Assembly: GCA_013002165.1 (NCBI GenBank)
Contig: JABDKO010000175.1
Span: 1 to 46,464 of the forward strand
Source: Rhodothermales bacterium
Lineage (GTDB): Bacteria > Bacteroidota > Rhodothermia > Rhodothermales > JABDKH01
DNA length: 46,464 nt
Direction of reading: 5' to 3'
Below, one piece after another: positions 26,915 to 36,200 of the stretch (positions are counted from its first letter, which is position 1; each line of letters starts with the position of its first letter). A model generated the notes under the pieces. The model searched no databases and was not told the origin of the DNA. It was given only the letters and a program-made list of their open reading frames with translations. A program made the translations under genes and the position numbers.

Positions 26915-26917
26915 GTC
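26903..26917 (+). promoter_or_regulatory. Inverted repeat over the -10 box, likely operator
   Basis: GACAA-GTATA-TTGTC, a perfect 5-bp inverted repeat with a 5-bp centre, lies across the -10 hexamer. A protein bound here would block RNA polymerase. The left half is part of ATGACAAGTA (26901-26910), the word shared with the gntR and YeeE upstream regions. Confidence 0.5.
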
Positions 26918-26937
26918 GCTAAACTAAGGGCTGGTAC

Positions 26938-28530
26938 GTGAATTACGGATTTCTAATACGAAACGACCGCTGCATCGGCTGTCATGCTTGCTCCACGGCG
27001 TGCAAGAGCGAGAATGAGGTCCCACTTGGCGTAAATCGCACGTGGGTTAAGAGCGTCGAGACCGGTGCTTATCCTAACGTAAGGCGGCATTTCCAGGTAA
27101 CGCGGTGCAATCACTGCTCAAACCCGCCATGCGTACGCATTTGCCCGGTAACTGCGATGTACCAGCGGGACGACGGTATTGTAGAATTTGATGGTGAAGC
27201 GTGCATCGGGTGCAAGGCTTGTCTGCAGGCCTGCCCATACGATGCGATTTACGTGGATCCTGACAGCGGGACGGCCGCTAAATGTCACTACTGTGCTCAC
27301 CGGGTTGAAATCAACCTTGAGCCGGCCTGTGTTGTGGTTTGTCCGGAGCATGCTATCATTGCCGGCGACCTTGACGATCCGCTATCCGAGATCAGTAAAA
27401 TGATAGCCTCAAACGAAGTCACGGTCAGGAAACCAGAGCAGGGGACGGCGCCGAAGCTTTTCTATGTGGAGGGTAACGACGCCAACCTTACACCGACGGC
27501 CACATCGGCACCCGAAACCTACGCCTGGGCTGATTCGCTTGAACCGGTTGACCGTGTCGGAGGCGACGGAGCACACAGTACGCAGGGCCTGCCTGATCTC
27601 GGGCCCGTGATGATTGGCAAGGGTGTAATGGCCGAGCAGATGGTTCAGCCGACGTATAACGTTCAGCACAAGATGCCGTGGCATTGGCCAGTGCCGGCGT
27701 ACCTGGTTACGAAGGGTATCGCTGCTGGCGCTATGATCATCTTCGCAGTACTGTTTCTGTTAAATATGGCAAGCGCCCCGGGAGTATTGTCACTGGTGTC
27801 GGGAATTACCGCAACTGTATTCTCAGCGATTACCTCCGCTTTACTGGTTGTTGATCTTGAGCGACCAGAGCGCTTCTTGCGAATATTGACACGACCCCAG
27901 TGGAAGAGTTGGTTAACAAGGGGAGCGGTTATCCTGATTGCTTTTTCAACACTTAGCGCATTGTGGACTGTTTACGTCGCCGGTCTGCACCTTGAAATGT
28001 GGAACCCGCTTCCCGGTATTGAGAAGCCAGTCATTGCGATTGTGCTGCCGCTTGCGATCGGTGCAGCAGTCTACACGGCATTTCTCTTCGGACAAGCGGA
28101 GGGACGCGATCTGTGGCAAAGCGGTCTACTTCCGGTCCATCTGCTCGTTCAGGCTATTATGGTCGGAGCAGCATCGCTGCTGATGGTTTCAGCTTTCGTC
28201 GATTTCGGCTCCTACCTGACCGGTATCCTCAAGACAACTCTGATTGGAAGTATTGCACTGGATCTGGCGATTATGCTGTTTGCCGAGCTGGCGATGCCTC
28301 ATGCCTCGGAAGTGGCAGCCCGCGCGTCACACATGATTACTCATGGCCGGTACAAGCGCACATTCTGGGGCGGCGCCATCGTCGTTGGACACATTCTGCC
28401 ACTGATACTTTTACTAACCCTGCCCGTAGCCGCGTTTGCCTCATCGACTATAATGCTCATGGTTGTTGGCGGATTGTACGCGTACGAGTTTGCGTTTGTC
28501 ATGGCCCCGCAACGAGTTCCGAATAGCTGA
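26938..28530 (+). CDS. Fused 4Fe-4S ferredoxin / NrfD membrane subunit (SoeB-SoeC-like)
   Basis: 530 residues starting with GTG, with AAGGG seven bases upstream. Residues 1-145 are a DmsB/NrfC-type electron-transfer subunit with sixteen cysteines in four groups (12/15/18/22, 57/60/65/69, 89/92/95/99, 116/119/131/135), enough for four [4Fe-4S] clusters. A linker of about 100 residues leads into an NrfD/PsrC-type quinone-reactive domain with eight membrane spans (about 255-525). These are normally separate subunits. There is no signal peptide, so the clusters face the cytoplasm, as in the SoeABC sulfite dehydrogenase and unlike PsrABC/PhsABC. The catalytic subunit gene starts 3 bp downstream. 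Confidence 0.9.
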   Translation: MNYGFLIRNDRCIGCHACSTACKSENEVPLGVNRTWVKSVETGAYPNVRRHFQVTRCNHCSNPPCVRICPVTAMYQRDDGIVEFDGEACIGCKACLQACPYDAIYVDPDSGTAAKCHYCAHRVEINLEPACVVVCPEHAIIAGDLDDPLSEISKMIASNEVTVRKPEQGTAPKLFYVEGNDANLTPTATSAPETYAWADSLEPVDRVGGDGAHSTQGLPDLGPVMIGKGVMAEQMVQPTYNVQHKMPWHWPVPAYLVTKGIAAGAMIIFAVLFLLNMASAPGVLSLVSGITATVFSAITSALLVVDLERPERFLRILTRPQWKSWLTRGAVILIAFSTLSALWTVYVAGLHLEMWNPLPGIEKPVIAIVLPLAIGAAVYTAFLFGQAEGRDLWQSGLLPVHLLVQAIMVGAASLLMVSAFVDFGSYLTGILKTTLIGSIALDLAIMLFAELAMPHASEVAARASHMITHGRYKRTFWGGAIVVGHILPLILLLTLPVAAFASSTIMLMVVGGLYAYEFAFVMAPQRVPNS

Positions 28531-28533
28531 TCC

Positions 28534-31500
28534 ATGAAGAACGAATCCCGATCACGCCTCAAGGCAATACTGAAGAGTCTTCAGCAGATCAACAATACTG
28601 AGATCAAGGAAGGCCCGAAAACTGCAGATCCTGCCTTCGGCAAACCCGAGTTCTCGATTCCGTCCTCGACTCCGGAAAAAGTCGATCTAACGACCGTCAT
28701 TCATCCGGACGGACGCATGAGCCAGTACCCTCCAGACGAACTCTGGGATGACTGGACCGAATACTCTGGAAAAGACTGGCCGAAGAAAACTGCCGGCAGG
28801 TATCGATTGATTCCCACGGTATGCTTCAACTGCGAGAGTGCCTGTGGACTTCTGGCGTACGTCGACCACGATACCTACGAAATCAAAAAATTTGAAGGTA
28901 ATCCGGCGCATCCGGGAAGCAGGGGCAGGAATTGCGCCAAAGGCCCGGCTTCCATCAATCAGGTCTATGATCCTGAACGATTGCTTTATCCCCTGAAACG
29001 CGTCGGCAATCGGGGCGAGGGGAAATGGGAGCGCATCTCGTGGAATCAGGCCCTGGAAGAGATTGGCGAGAAAATGCGGGCGAGTCGTCAAAAACGACGC
29101 GATGGGATCATGTACCACGTCGGAAGGCCCGGTGAGGACGGCTACACAAACCGATGTATACAGGCGTGGGGCGTCGATGGCCATAACAGTCACACAAACA
29201 TTTGCTCTGCTGGTGCACGTGCCGGGTATTCGTTCTGGACCGGCGGAGATCGACCGAGCCCTGACTATGCAAACGCACGGGTGGTCCTGCTTATCTCCAG
29301 TCACCTGGAAACCGGACACTACTTCAATCCGCACGCGCAGCGCATCATGGAGGCGAAGGAGAAAGGTGCGAAGCTGATTACACTGGATCCCCGGCTGAGC
29401 AACACGGCTTCGAAGTCTGACGTCTGGTTGCCAACCTGGCCGGGTAGTGAACAAACCCTTCTTCTGGCGATAGCCAATTATCTGATCCAAAACGATCTCT
29501 ATGACAAGAAATTTGTCAAGCGTTGGGTCAACTGGAAAGAGACGTTGGAATTCCTTCGCGAAAACTCGGTGCCTGGCATTTCACTTGACGGGATTTCCGG
29601 AGATACGTTTGAAGATTTCGACGCGCTTCTTAAAAACCTCTACGCCGAGTTTACGATCGAACGAGCTGCTGAAGAGGCTCAGGTATCAGTTGCTGACCTG
29701 ACATCGGCAGCGGAGTATATTGGAGATTGTGATGGACGGCTTGCAGCGCACACGTGGAGGAGTGCCTCGATTGGAAATCTCGGCGGGTGGCAAGTTGCGC
29801 GATGCTTGTTTTTCCTCAATGTATTGACCGGTTCAGTCGGTAATCGCGGCGGGACATCTATCAACTCGTGGAACAAGTTCGTGCCGGAGCCTTTTTCGAA
29901 ACCTCCGGCTGGAAGCACCTGGAACGAACTGCATCTCCCGCACGAGTGGCCGCTTGCATTTTATGAGATGAGCTTCCTTCTCCCGCATTTTCTTGAAGAA
30001 GGAAGGGGAGATATCGATGTCTACTTTACTCGCGTGTACAACCCGATGTGGATTAACCCGGATGGGTTTACGTGGCTGCAGTCCCTTGTTGACGAGGATA
30101 AGATCAAGTGTCACGTCGCGCTGACGCCTACCTGGAATGAAACCGCGTGGTTTGCGGATTATGTCCTCCCAATGGGGCATTCCGGTGAGCGACATGATCT
30201 GATGAGCCAGGAAACGCACTCAGGGCAGTGGTTAGCCTTTCGGCAACCGGTTAGAAGGGTTGCAATGGAGAAGGCGGGCAGGCCGATCCAATTCACCTAC
30301 GAGGCCAATCCGGGCGAGGTGTGGGAGGAGAATGAATTCTGGATCGAGCTCTCCGTCGCGATGGATCCGGACGGTTCACTTGGTGTCCGACAGTATTTCG
30401 AAAGCCCGTATCGTCCTGGTGAAATAGTGACTGTTCGAGAATATTACAGGTGGATATTCGAGAATAGTGTTCCGGGTCTTCCCGATGCTGCGACGGCAAA
30501 AGGTCTGACACCTTACGAGTACATGAGGAAATACGGGGCCTTTGAAGTTGTCTCGTCAAACTACAAGCCGTTCGAAGCTCCGGTCTCAAAGAACGGACAG
30601 ACGAGAGAAGGAGAAGCGATAGCTTCAGATGGGAAGCGAGTAGGTCTCGTAATTGAAGGAGAGGGCAGAAAGGGTTTCCCCACTCCTTCCGGTAAACTGG
30701 AGTTTCTTAGTCCAACTCTTTTTCAATGGGGTTGGAGCGAAAAACAGTTTGTCATTCCGTGGACCCTGAAAAGTCATGTCCACCCTGATTTCATTGATCC
30801 GGAAAAGGGTGAGATGCTCTTGTTGCCGAACTTCAGACTTCCGACGCTTATTCATACGCGTAGCGCGAATGCAAAATGGTTGTACGAACTCAGTCACAAG
30901 AACCCGGTCTGGATTAATCCAATAGATGCCCGCCGCCTCGGTGTCGAGTCCGGTGGCCTCGTACGCGTGGAAACAGAAATCGGTTACTTTGTTGACGTGG
31001 TCTGGGTTACGGAAGGAATAAAACCTGGCGTGATTGCGATGAGTCACCATCTGGGCAGATGGCGGCTGAAAGAGACCGAAGGCGTCAACCGACAGGCTTC
31101 GAACAAAGCGTCTCTGACGCTAGCCGGAAATTCAGGTTATAAACTCGAAATGGAGCAGCCGTCCACCCGGGCTTTTTCATCGTGGGATCCTGATACCGAG
31201 CGAATCTGGTGGAAAGATGTCGGCGTTCACCAGAATCTGACTCATGCTGTTCATCCGGACCCGATTTCGGGTGCGCATTGCTGGCTACAGAAGGCTACCA
31301 ACGTTTCCAAAGCAGGTCCCGAAGACAAGCACGGTGACGTCTTTGTCGACGTTGATCGATCGATGGAAGTCTACCGGGAATGGGTCGCCCTCACGCGCTC
31401 TGCTAATACGCATTCACCGGATGGTACTCGGCGTCCGCACTGGCTGAAGCGTCCGCTGAAGCCGACGAAGGAAACGTACAAGCTAAACCCGTCACCGTTC

Positions 31501-31569
31501 AAGACCGTGTCGTCACGGCTTGATCCCGTGAAATTTCCTGACTACGTGCGCGGTGAAGACGAAGCGTGA
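28534..31569 (+). CDS. Mo-bis-MGD oxidoreductase catalytic subunit (SoeA/PsrA-like)
   Basis: 1011 residues of the DMSO-reductase family. An [4Fe-4S] motif Cys97-x2-Cys100-x3-Cys104 with Cys134 (GRNCAKG) opens the catalytic core. Cys224 in HTNICSAGARAG is the expected molybdenum ligand, which places it with the cysteine-ligated (sulfur-compound, nitrate, arsenite) branch rather than DMSO reductases. The molybdopterin-binding blocks LITLDPRLSNTASKSD and the C-terminal VWINPIDARRLGVESGGLVRV dinucleotide domain are clear. The first 90 residues lack the RRxFxK Tat motif, so the enzyme should stay in the cytoplasm. Neighbouring sulfur genes and this topology favour a sulfite:quinone oxidoreductase (SoeA); polysulfide, tetrathionate or other substrates remain possible. 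Confidence 0.88.
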   Translation: MKNESRSRLKAILKSLQQINNTEIKEGPKTADPAFGKPEFSIPSSTPEKVDLTTVIHPDGRMSQYPPDELWDDWTEYSGKDWPKKTAGRYRLIPTVCFNCESACGLLAYVDHDTYEIKKFEGNPAHPGSRGRNCAKGPASINQVYDPERLLYPLKRVGNRGEGKWERISWNQALEEIGEKMRASRQKRRDGIMYHVGRPGEDGYTNRCIQAWGVDGHNSHTNICSAGARAGYSFWTGGDRPSPDYANARVVLLISSHLETGHYFNPHAQRIMEAKEKGAKLITLDPRLSNTASKSDVWLPTWPGSEQTLLLAIANYLIQNDLYDKKFVKRWVNWKETLEFLRENSVPGISLDGISGDTFEDFDALLKNLYAEFTIERAAEEAQVSVADLTSAAEYIGDCDGRLAAHTWRSASIGNLGGWQVARCLFFLNVLTGSVGNRGGTSINSWNKFVPEPFSKPPAGSTWNELHLPHEWPLAFYEMSFLLPHFLEEGRGDIDVYFTRVYNPMWINPDGFTWLQSLVDEDKIKCHVALTPTWNETAWFADYVLPMGHSGERHDLMSQETHSGQWLAFRQPVRRVAMEKAGRPIQFTYEANPGEVWEENEFWIELSVAMDPDGSLGVRQYFESPYRPGEIVTVREYYRWIFENSVPGLPDAATAKGLTPYEYMRKYGAFEVVSSNYKPFEAPVSKNGQTREGEAIASDGKRVGLVIEGEGRKGFPTPSGKLEFLSPTLFQWGWSEKQFVIPWTLKSHVHPDFIDPEKGEMLLLPNFRLPTLIHTRSANAKWLYELSHKNPVWINPIDARRLGVESGGLVRVETEIGYFVDVVWVTEGIKPGVIAMSHHLGRWRLKETEGVNRQASNKASLTLAGNSGYKLEMEQPSTRAFSSWDPDTERIWWKDVGVHQNLTHAVHPDPISGAHCWLQKATNVSKAGPEDKHGDVFVDVDRSMEVYREWVALTRSANTHSPDGTRRPHWLKRPLKPTKETYKLNPSPFKTVSSRLDPVKFPDYVRGEDEA

Positions 31570-32468
31570 GCGAGCAGTCAACATTAAACATTCCGAAATC
31601 CGAGTTGGCGAGTGTCGCACATGTTGTCGCGATCTTGTTGCGAGACGGCGATAGCGAGTCAAGTAGAACACTTGTTTCTCAGCTGCAGACCGACACTGAT
31701 TTAGGGATTGGATTGTCGCTGGACTCCGCCGGTGAACACTCACCATTCTCAGGAATAGAACGCGATGTGTACCTGCGTCATTCAGCCTATGTCCACCGCG
31801 ATCGACGAGCCAGTCTTGATGACGAGTTGGCTACGTCAGTACTTTCCTTTGGTGTCAAAGAATACAGTCTGCCGCGTGATCATTTAGCACAGGAGTTGTT
31901 CATACTGGCAACTATGATGGCAGGTGACCGGTTCTCGGAAGCGATCACGTTCGCTGAAGACTATATCGCAAAATGGATTGTCCCTGTGGCGGCCGTCGTG
32001 CAAAGAGAATCTCATGTGGCAGATCGCATGGCCATTGATGTGTGTCTTTCTCTTCTGGATGCGTTGCTTGACCAGTCCGAGAAACTGTCTGAAGATCACA
32101 AACCGGTTGATTCGGAGGAGTTGGCGACGATCGATTGGACCGATTTAATAAAGTGGCTTCCGTATCCTGATCTGACCGGGATGTTCGTTTCCCGATCCCA
32201 ACTTTCGACGCTTGCTCGAAAAGCAAACGTCCCCGTAGGATTTGGAAGCCGCAGCCAGATGGTTGAACTCTTGATTGATGGTGCCGTGCGATATAACTCC
32301 CAGCAGGTATTGAGACAGGGCCTGTTGGAAATTCTAGACACCGAGTTGACCACGTTCCGCATGATTGAGCAACGACTTCCGGAAGCTAACTGCGTAGTTG
32401 ACTGGATTGGGCGGCTTGAAAATACGTACAGGCTTGTTGAGTTGCTGCCCGGGTCATCGAAAGAATAG
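31566..32468 (+). CDS. TorD/DmsD-like assembly chaperone (putative)
   Basis: 300 residues, starting with GTG and overlapping the oxidoreductase stop as GTGA, so the two are translationally coupled. The middle (FGVKEYSLPRDHLAQELFILATMM, then AEDYIAKWIVPVAAVV) matches the TorD-family core, where a conserved (D)H-L-x-x-E-L-x-F-L helix precedes a W-L-P-containing helix. TorD-type chaperones hold apo-molybdoenzymes and help insert Mo-bis-MGD. At 300 residues it is about 100 longer than usual, with an extra all-helical C-terminal part (220-300). The partner has no Tat signal, so the role would be maturation rather than export proofreading. Confidence 0.62.
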   Translation: MSEQSTLNIPKSELASVAHVVAILLRDGDSESSRTLVSQLQTDTDLGIGLSLDSAGEHSPFSGIERDVYLRHSAYVHRDRRASLDDELATSVLSFGVKEYSLPRDHLAQELFILATMMAGDRFSEAITFAEDYIAKWIVPVAAVVQRESHVADRMAIDVCLSLLDALLDQSEKLSEDHKPVDSEELATIDWTDLIKWLPYPDLTGMFVSRSQLSTLARKANVPVGFGSRSQMVELLIDGAVRYNSQQVLRQGLLEILDTELTTFRMIEQRLPEANCVVDWIGRLENTYRLVELLPGSSKE

Positions 32469-32469
32469 T

Positions 32470-34236
32470 CTAGTGCACTTGCTCCGTTGCGCGCCTGGCC
32501 GGGTCGTTTTCAGTCTCGGTCTTTTCTTGTTCCCTCTTGTCGAGGATGTCTTGTATGGCACGATGCGGGCTCAGGAAAAAGTGATCCTCACCGACCTGGT
32601 CGAGTAGACCACACAGGCGCATCGTATCAAGGACAGGATCTTTCACTCCACCGAAGTAGATTTCGATTTCCCGATCGCGCAGAGTTCGTGCAGCTGATGC
32701 GAGAGCTGTTGCTGCAGAAGTATCAAGATCATTGATTGAGCTGGCATCGATAACAATTTCCCTGATGTCCGCTTCAAGTACGCTCCGTTCCAGCAGGAGG
32801 TCGCGTAGAAAATCGGCGTTGACAAACGAGAATGACGCATCCACACGAAGGATAATGACACCTTCAATTCGTTCGGCTTCGGGGTACCTGTCCAGCGACC
32901 GAAACGATCGCGTTCCTGGCAGGTGTCCTAGCTCTGCAACGTTAGGACGGCTGATCCTGTACATTATGGCAATGACTGATGCTGTGATGCCAATGACTAC
33001 GCCTTCGGTAATACCGATTACTAGCGTGGCAAGGAATGTCACAACTGCGATAAGTCCATCGACGCGCTTGGCTCGAAAGAGAAACTTGACCCTTTCAATA
33101 TCTATCAATCCGAGGACCGTCACAATTATTATTGCCGCAAGTGCCGCTTCCGGCAAATAGAACAGCAGCCCGGTGAGGAACATTATTGCCAGTGCTACGG
33201 CCATTGCAGCAATTGCGTTAGCCGCCGGCGTGCTACTTCCAGCTCGTTCATTGACGGCGCTTCGAGCAAAACTGGCTGAGACGGGCATGCTCTTGAAAAA
33301 ACTGCCCACTATGTTACTCATTCCGATAGAAATGAGCTCCCGGTTCGGTTTGATGATATAGCGGTGCTTCGCCGCGTACATTTTTCCAAGTGACATCACT
33401 GCCATGAACTGAACCAGTGCGAGAGTTATTGCAGCAGGAGTCAGGTTTCGAATGTTTGAAAACGAAAGTTCGACGGCGCTGAGCGCCGGTAGTCCTGCAC
33501 TGATTTCCCCGACAACGCTCACTCCGACGTCGTTCATCTTCAACAACCACACAGCTAAGGTCGCAATGACTGCCACGATCAGAGGCCCTGGTGCCCTTGG
33601 GACAAATCGTACGAGCAGTGCGAGAATGACTATTGAGGAAACTCCGAGTGCCAATGTGGGAAGGTGCGTTTCGCCGACGCTGGAAAACAGGAACCCGACT
33701 GTCTCGATGACTGAGGAGGAGCGATCGATTGATACACCGGCGATATATTTCAGTTGGGATACACTGATAGTAAGAGCAGCAGCAGCCATGAATCCGGTAA
33801 TCACCGGACCGGAGAGAAGATTGACTACGAAGCCCAGCTTGAATAGTCCGAGCCCGAGTTGAATGATACCGGTGATGAGAGCCAGTACAATTACCAGAGC
33901 GATGTACTCCGGAGTCATTGGTGTGGCAAATAGTGACACCGCAGCAGAGATGATCAGTGCATCAATAGCCGTAATGCCCAGGGCAATGTGTCGCGAGGTA
34001 CCGAAAAGTGGATAAACAAGCAGCGGGACGATGGATGCATAGAGACCGTAAACGGGCGGAACTCCTGCCAGCAGAGCGTAGGCCATCGCCTGCGGAATGA
34101 GGATAACGCTTACGGTAAGCCCGGCGATCAGATCGTGCCTGAGAGTCGAAAAAGAATAGGAGGGTAGCCAGTCAGCGATTGTTAGAAATCGCCGAACTGG
34201 TACCCTCCTGAATTCAAACCTCTGTAATCGGCTCAC
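32470..34236 (-). CDS. SulP family anion (sulfate) transporter with STAS domain
   Basis: 588 residues. The SulP membrane domain (about 20-430) starts with RHDLIAGLTVSVILIPQAMAYALLAGVPPVYGLYAS, the family signature, and holds 12-14 spans. The cytoplasmic STAS domain (about 445-560) has VDASFSFVNADFLRDLL and IVIDASSINDLDTSAATAL with the conserved Asp-Thr-Ser-Ala loop. SulP proteins move sulfate, bicarbonate, chloride or organic acids. Its place in an operon with YeeE transporters and a persulfide dioxygenase, facing a sulfite-dehydrogenase-like operon, argues for sulfate or sulfite. Its stop lies 1 bp from the stop of the TorD-like gene on the other strand, and no terminator is seen. Confidence 0.93.
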   Translation of the reverse strand: MSRLQRFEFRRVPVRRFLTIADWLPSYSFSTLRHDLIAGLTVSVILIPQAMAYALLAGVPPVYGLYASIVPLLVYPLFGTSRHIALGITAIDALIISAAVSLFATPMTPEYIALVIVLALITGIIQLGLGLFKLGFVVNLLSGPVITGFMAAAALTISVSQLKYIAGVSIDRSSSVIETVGFLFSSVGETHLPTLALGVSSIVILALLVRFVPRAPGPLIVAVIATLAVWLLKMNDVGVSVVGEISAGLPALSAVELSFSNIRNLTPAAITLALVQFMAVMSLGKMYAAKHRYIIKPNRELISIGMSNIVGSFFKSMPVSASFARSAVNERAGSSTPAANAIAAMAVALAIMFLTGLLFYLPEAALAAIIIVTVLGLIDIERVKFLFRAKRVDGLIAVVTFLATLVIGITEGVVIGITASVIAIMYRISRPNVAELGHLPGTRSFRSLDRYPEAERIEGVIILRVDASFSFVNADFLRDLLLERSVLEADIREIVIDASSINDLDTSAATALASAARTLRDREIEIYFGGVKDPVLDTMRLCGLLDQVGEDHFFLSPHRAIQDILDKREQEKTETENDPARRATEQVH

Positions 34237-34271
34237 AATGACGCCTTTAGATGATTAGAGCGTCGGCCTCT

Positions 34272-35696
34272 TCACGCGACGGCAGTTTCTCCGTGCGCTA
34301 TCTGCCAGTCCGAAAACATTCCGTTGACGTAGACAACATCGTATCCGTTTCGCTCAAGCATTGCCGTGGCTACCGCCGATCGAGCTCCGGTTCTGCAATG
34401 AACCAGCAACTTCTTGTCTTTCGGTATCTCAGACATGCGGCTTGCCAGACGCGTGTGAGCCACATTGATTGAGCCTGGAACTGATTCGGGATCATGTTCA
34501 CTCTTTCGCCGGACATCCAAAACAACAGTGCCATCGTTCGTATGAAGGTCGAGATCTTTCATATCGATCTCCGATGTTGATTGCGAGGGCCCACCAGATT
34601 TGAAATACTCGTTCAGAGCATCAAAGGTCGCGAATGCGACAACGTTGTCTCTACCGATTCTGATCAGATTGCGAACTGCCTCATCCAGGTTTGTCCTGTC
34701 GACAATCAGACATACGTTGTCCGTATCCTTGACGTAGGAACCGGCAACGGTCGGGAAGGTCTTGTCGAACGGAGCATACAGTGATCCTGGAATGTGTTGT
34801 TTCATGAACGCCGACCGGTCGAGGCGCGTATCCACGAAGACTGTTGAATTATGGGCAACCATGTCCCTGACGGCTGAACTGTCTAGTTCAACTGGATCCG
34901 GCATCTTCTTGAGAAGGGGAGGTCCCACCTTGTTCCACTTCTTCATCTGTGCAAAATAGATCGGCGGTTCCGGTTGTCCTTCCAGGATTGATCCGACAAA
35001 GTGATCTTCTCCCTGCCTGACTGCATCAATGGAAGCATTAAACATTTTCTCATAGCCGACAGTCGATTCGGGTACCGCCCCAAGTGCTTTGCCACAAGCG
35101 GATCCGGCGCCGTGGCCAGGCCATAGCTGCAAATAGTCTGGCATCTTCATGAACTCCTGAAGGGAGGCATAAAGGCGTCTTGCCGATGGCTCCTGTGCTC
35201 CGGCTACTCCAGCGGCGCTTTCGAGAAGATCAGGTCGTCCGACGTCTCCGACAAACACAAAGTCGCCAGAGGCTATGCCCATCGGTTTGTTCGCGCCTCC
35301 ACCAAGATCGGTGATCATGAATGCTATATGTTCTGGAGTGTGACCGGGCGTATGCAGGGCCTTGATTTCGATATTACCAATCTGAAATGTGTCGCGGTGC
35401 TTGAGCAGGGTAGTGTTGTATTCGGACGCCCATTGATATTTCCAGTCCTTGTCACCTTCGTCGGAGAGATAAACCTTTACCCCTCGAGCTGCGAACTCAC
35501 GACTGCCGGATACAAAATCCGCGTGAATGTGAGTTTCAGTAGCGGCAACGATTTTCAAGTCTTCCGCTTCGGCAAGCGCGATGTACCTGTCAATGTCCCT
35601 TTGAGGATCAATGATCAGGGCTTCACCGGTTTTCTGACAACCAATCAGATACGCATACTGCGCAAGACGGTCATCTGAGATTTGTCTGAACAACAT
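34272..35696 (-). CDS. Persulfide dioxygenase (ETHE1-like MBL) fused to two rhodanese domains
   Basis: 474 residues. The metallo-beta-lactamase domain (1-240) has the ETHE1-type iron site: THIHADFVSG (His56, His58, Asp60), HTPGHTPEH with His119, GDFVFVGDVGRPDLL with Asp151, and WPGHGAGSACG. It oxidises glutathione or other low-molecular-weight persulfide to sulfite. Two rhodanese domains follow (about 265-370 and 375-474). The first lacks the catalytic cysteine (VCLIVDRTN loop), the second keeps it as Cys434 in VHCRTGARS. GAGG-type ribosome binding site TGAGGTAACAAT precedes the ATG. It is third in an operon after two YeeE genes and 35 bp before sulP. Confidence 0.92.
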   Translation of the reverse strand: MLFRQISDDRLAQYAYLIGCQKTGEALIIDPQRDIDRYIALAEAEDLKIVAATETHIHADFVSGSREFAARGVKVYLSDEGDKDWKYQWASEYNTTLLKHRDTFQIGNIEIKALHTPGHTPEHIAFMITDLGGGANKPMGIASGDFVFVGDVGRPDLLESAAGVAGAQEPSARRLYASLQEFMKMPDYLQLWPGHGAGSACGKALGAVPESTVGYEKMFNASIDAVRQGEDHFVGSILEGQPEPPIYFAQMKKWNKVGPPLLKKMPDPVELDSSAVRDMVAHNSTVFVDTRLDRSAFMKQHIPGSLYAPFDKTFPTVAGSYVKDTDNVCLIVDRTNLDEAVRNLIRIGRDNVVAFATFDALNEYFKSGGPSQSTSEIDMKDLDLHTNDGTVVLDVRRKSEHDPESVPGSINVAHTRLASRMSEIPKDKKLLVHCRTGARSAVATAMLERNGYDVVYVNGMFSDWQIAHGETAVA

Positions 35697-35747
35697 ATTG
35701 TTACCTCAACAATTAAAGGTTTGCGTCCTTCGACGCTCTATTCGTAA

Positions 35748-36197
35748 TTAATGCGGTAGACGCTGCTGGAGGGAGCCGTAGGCCCACGCGCCTGCTATTG
35801 CTGCAAGTAAAGCAACCACCATTGCGCTAATACCTGTACCTATAAGAGCGTAAATCGGTCCGGGACACGCACCCAGCAGTGCCCATCCAAGGCCGAAAAT
35901 GGTTCCACCTGCAATGTACCTGACACCGGGGCCCTGCCAGGCTCTTGTTTCGATTTCCACCTTCTGTCCAGTTGCGGTGACCGGGTTAAGGCGGCGTACT
36001 ATCTCGAGTGAAATAGCCGCTACAGCTACACCACTTCCGAGGACACCGTACATATGAAAACTGTCAAAGCGAAACATCTCCTGAATTCTGAACCAGGAAA
36101 CTACTTCGGATTTGACGAGGACAAGACCGAACAGAATGCCCAGCACCAGATAGCCGGTCACACGTTTCGGATCGAGATTGAATCTGGTTGGCTCCAT
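35748..36197 (-). CDS. YeeE/YedE sulfur transporter subunit (DUF6691 half)
   Basis: 149 residues with four membrane spans. The GACPGPIYALIG motif, whose cysteine is essential in the YeeE/TsuA thiosulfate channel family, lies near residue 110. This is the second of two half-length proteins that together make up one full YeeE/YedE (PmpA/PmpB-type) unit. Such proteins import thiosulfate or sulfane sulfur. It starts 3 bp after the first half and is followed by the persulfide dioxygenase, so imported sulfur is probably handed to that enzyme. Confidence 0.9.
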   Translation of the reverse strand: MEPTRFNLDPKRVTGYLVLGILFGLVLVKSEVVSWFRIQEMFRFDSFHMYGVLGSGVAVAAISLEIVRRLNPVTATGQKVEIETRAWQGPGVRYIAGGTIFGLGWALLGACPGPIYALIGTGISAMVVALLAAIAGAWAYGSLQQRLPH

Positions 36198-36200
36198 CGT

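Noticed and set aside
28534..31569. Formate dehydrogenase, nitrate reductase or arsenate reductase as the identity of the Mo enzyme
   Set aside because: No selenocysteine or in-frame TGA at the ligand site, no Tat signal and no nitrate or arsenic genes nearby; the sulfur context fits better. A phylogenetic tree would settle it.
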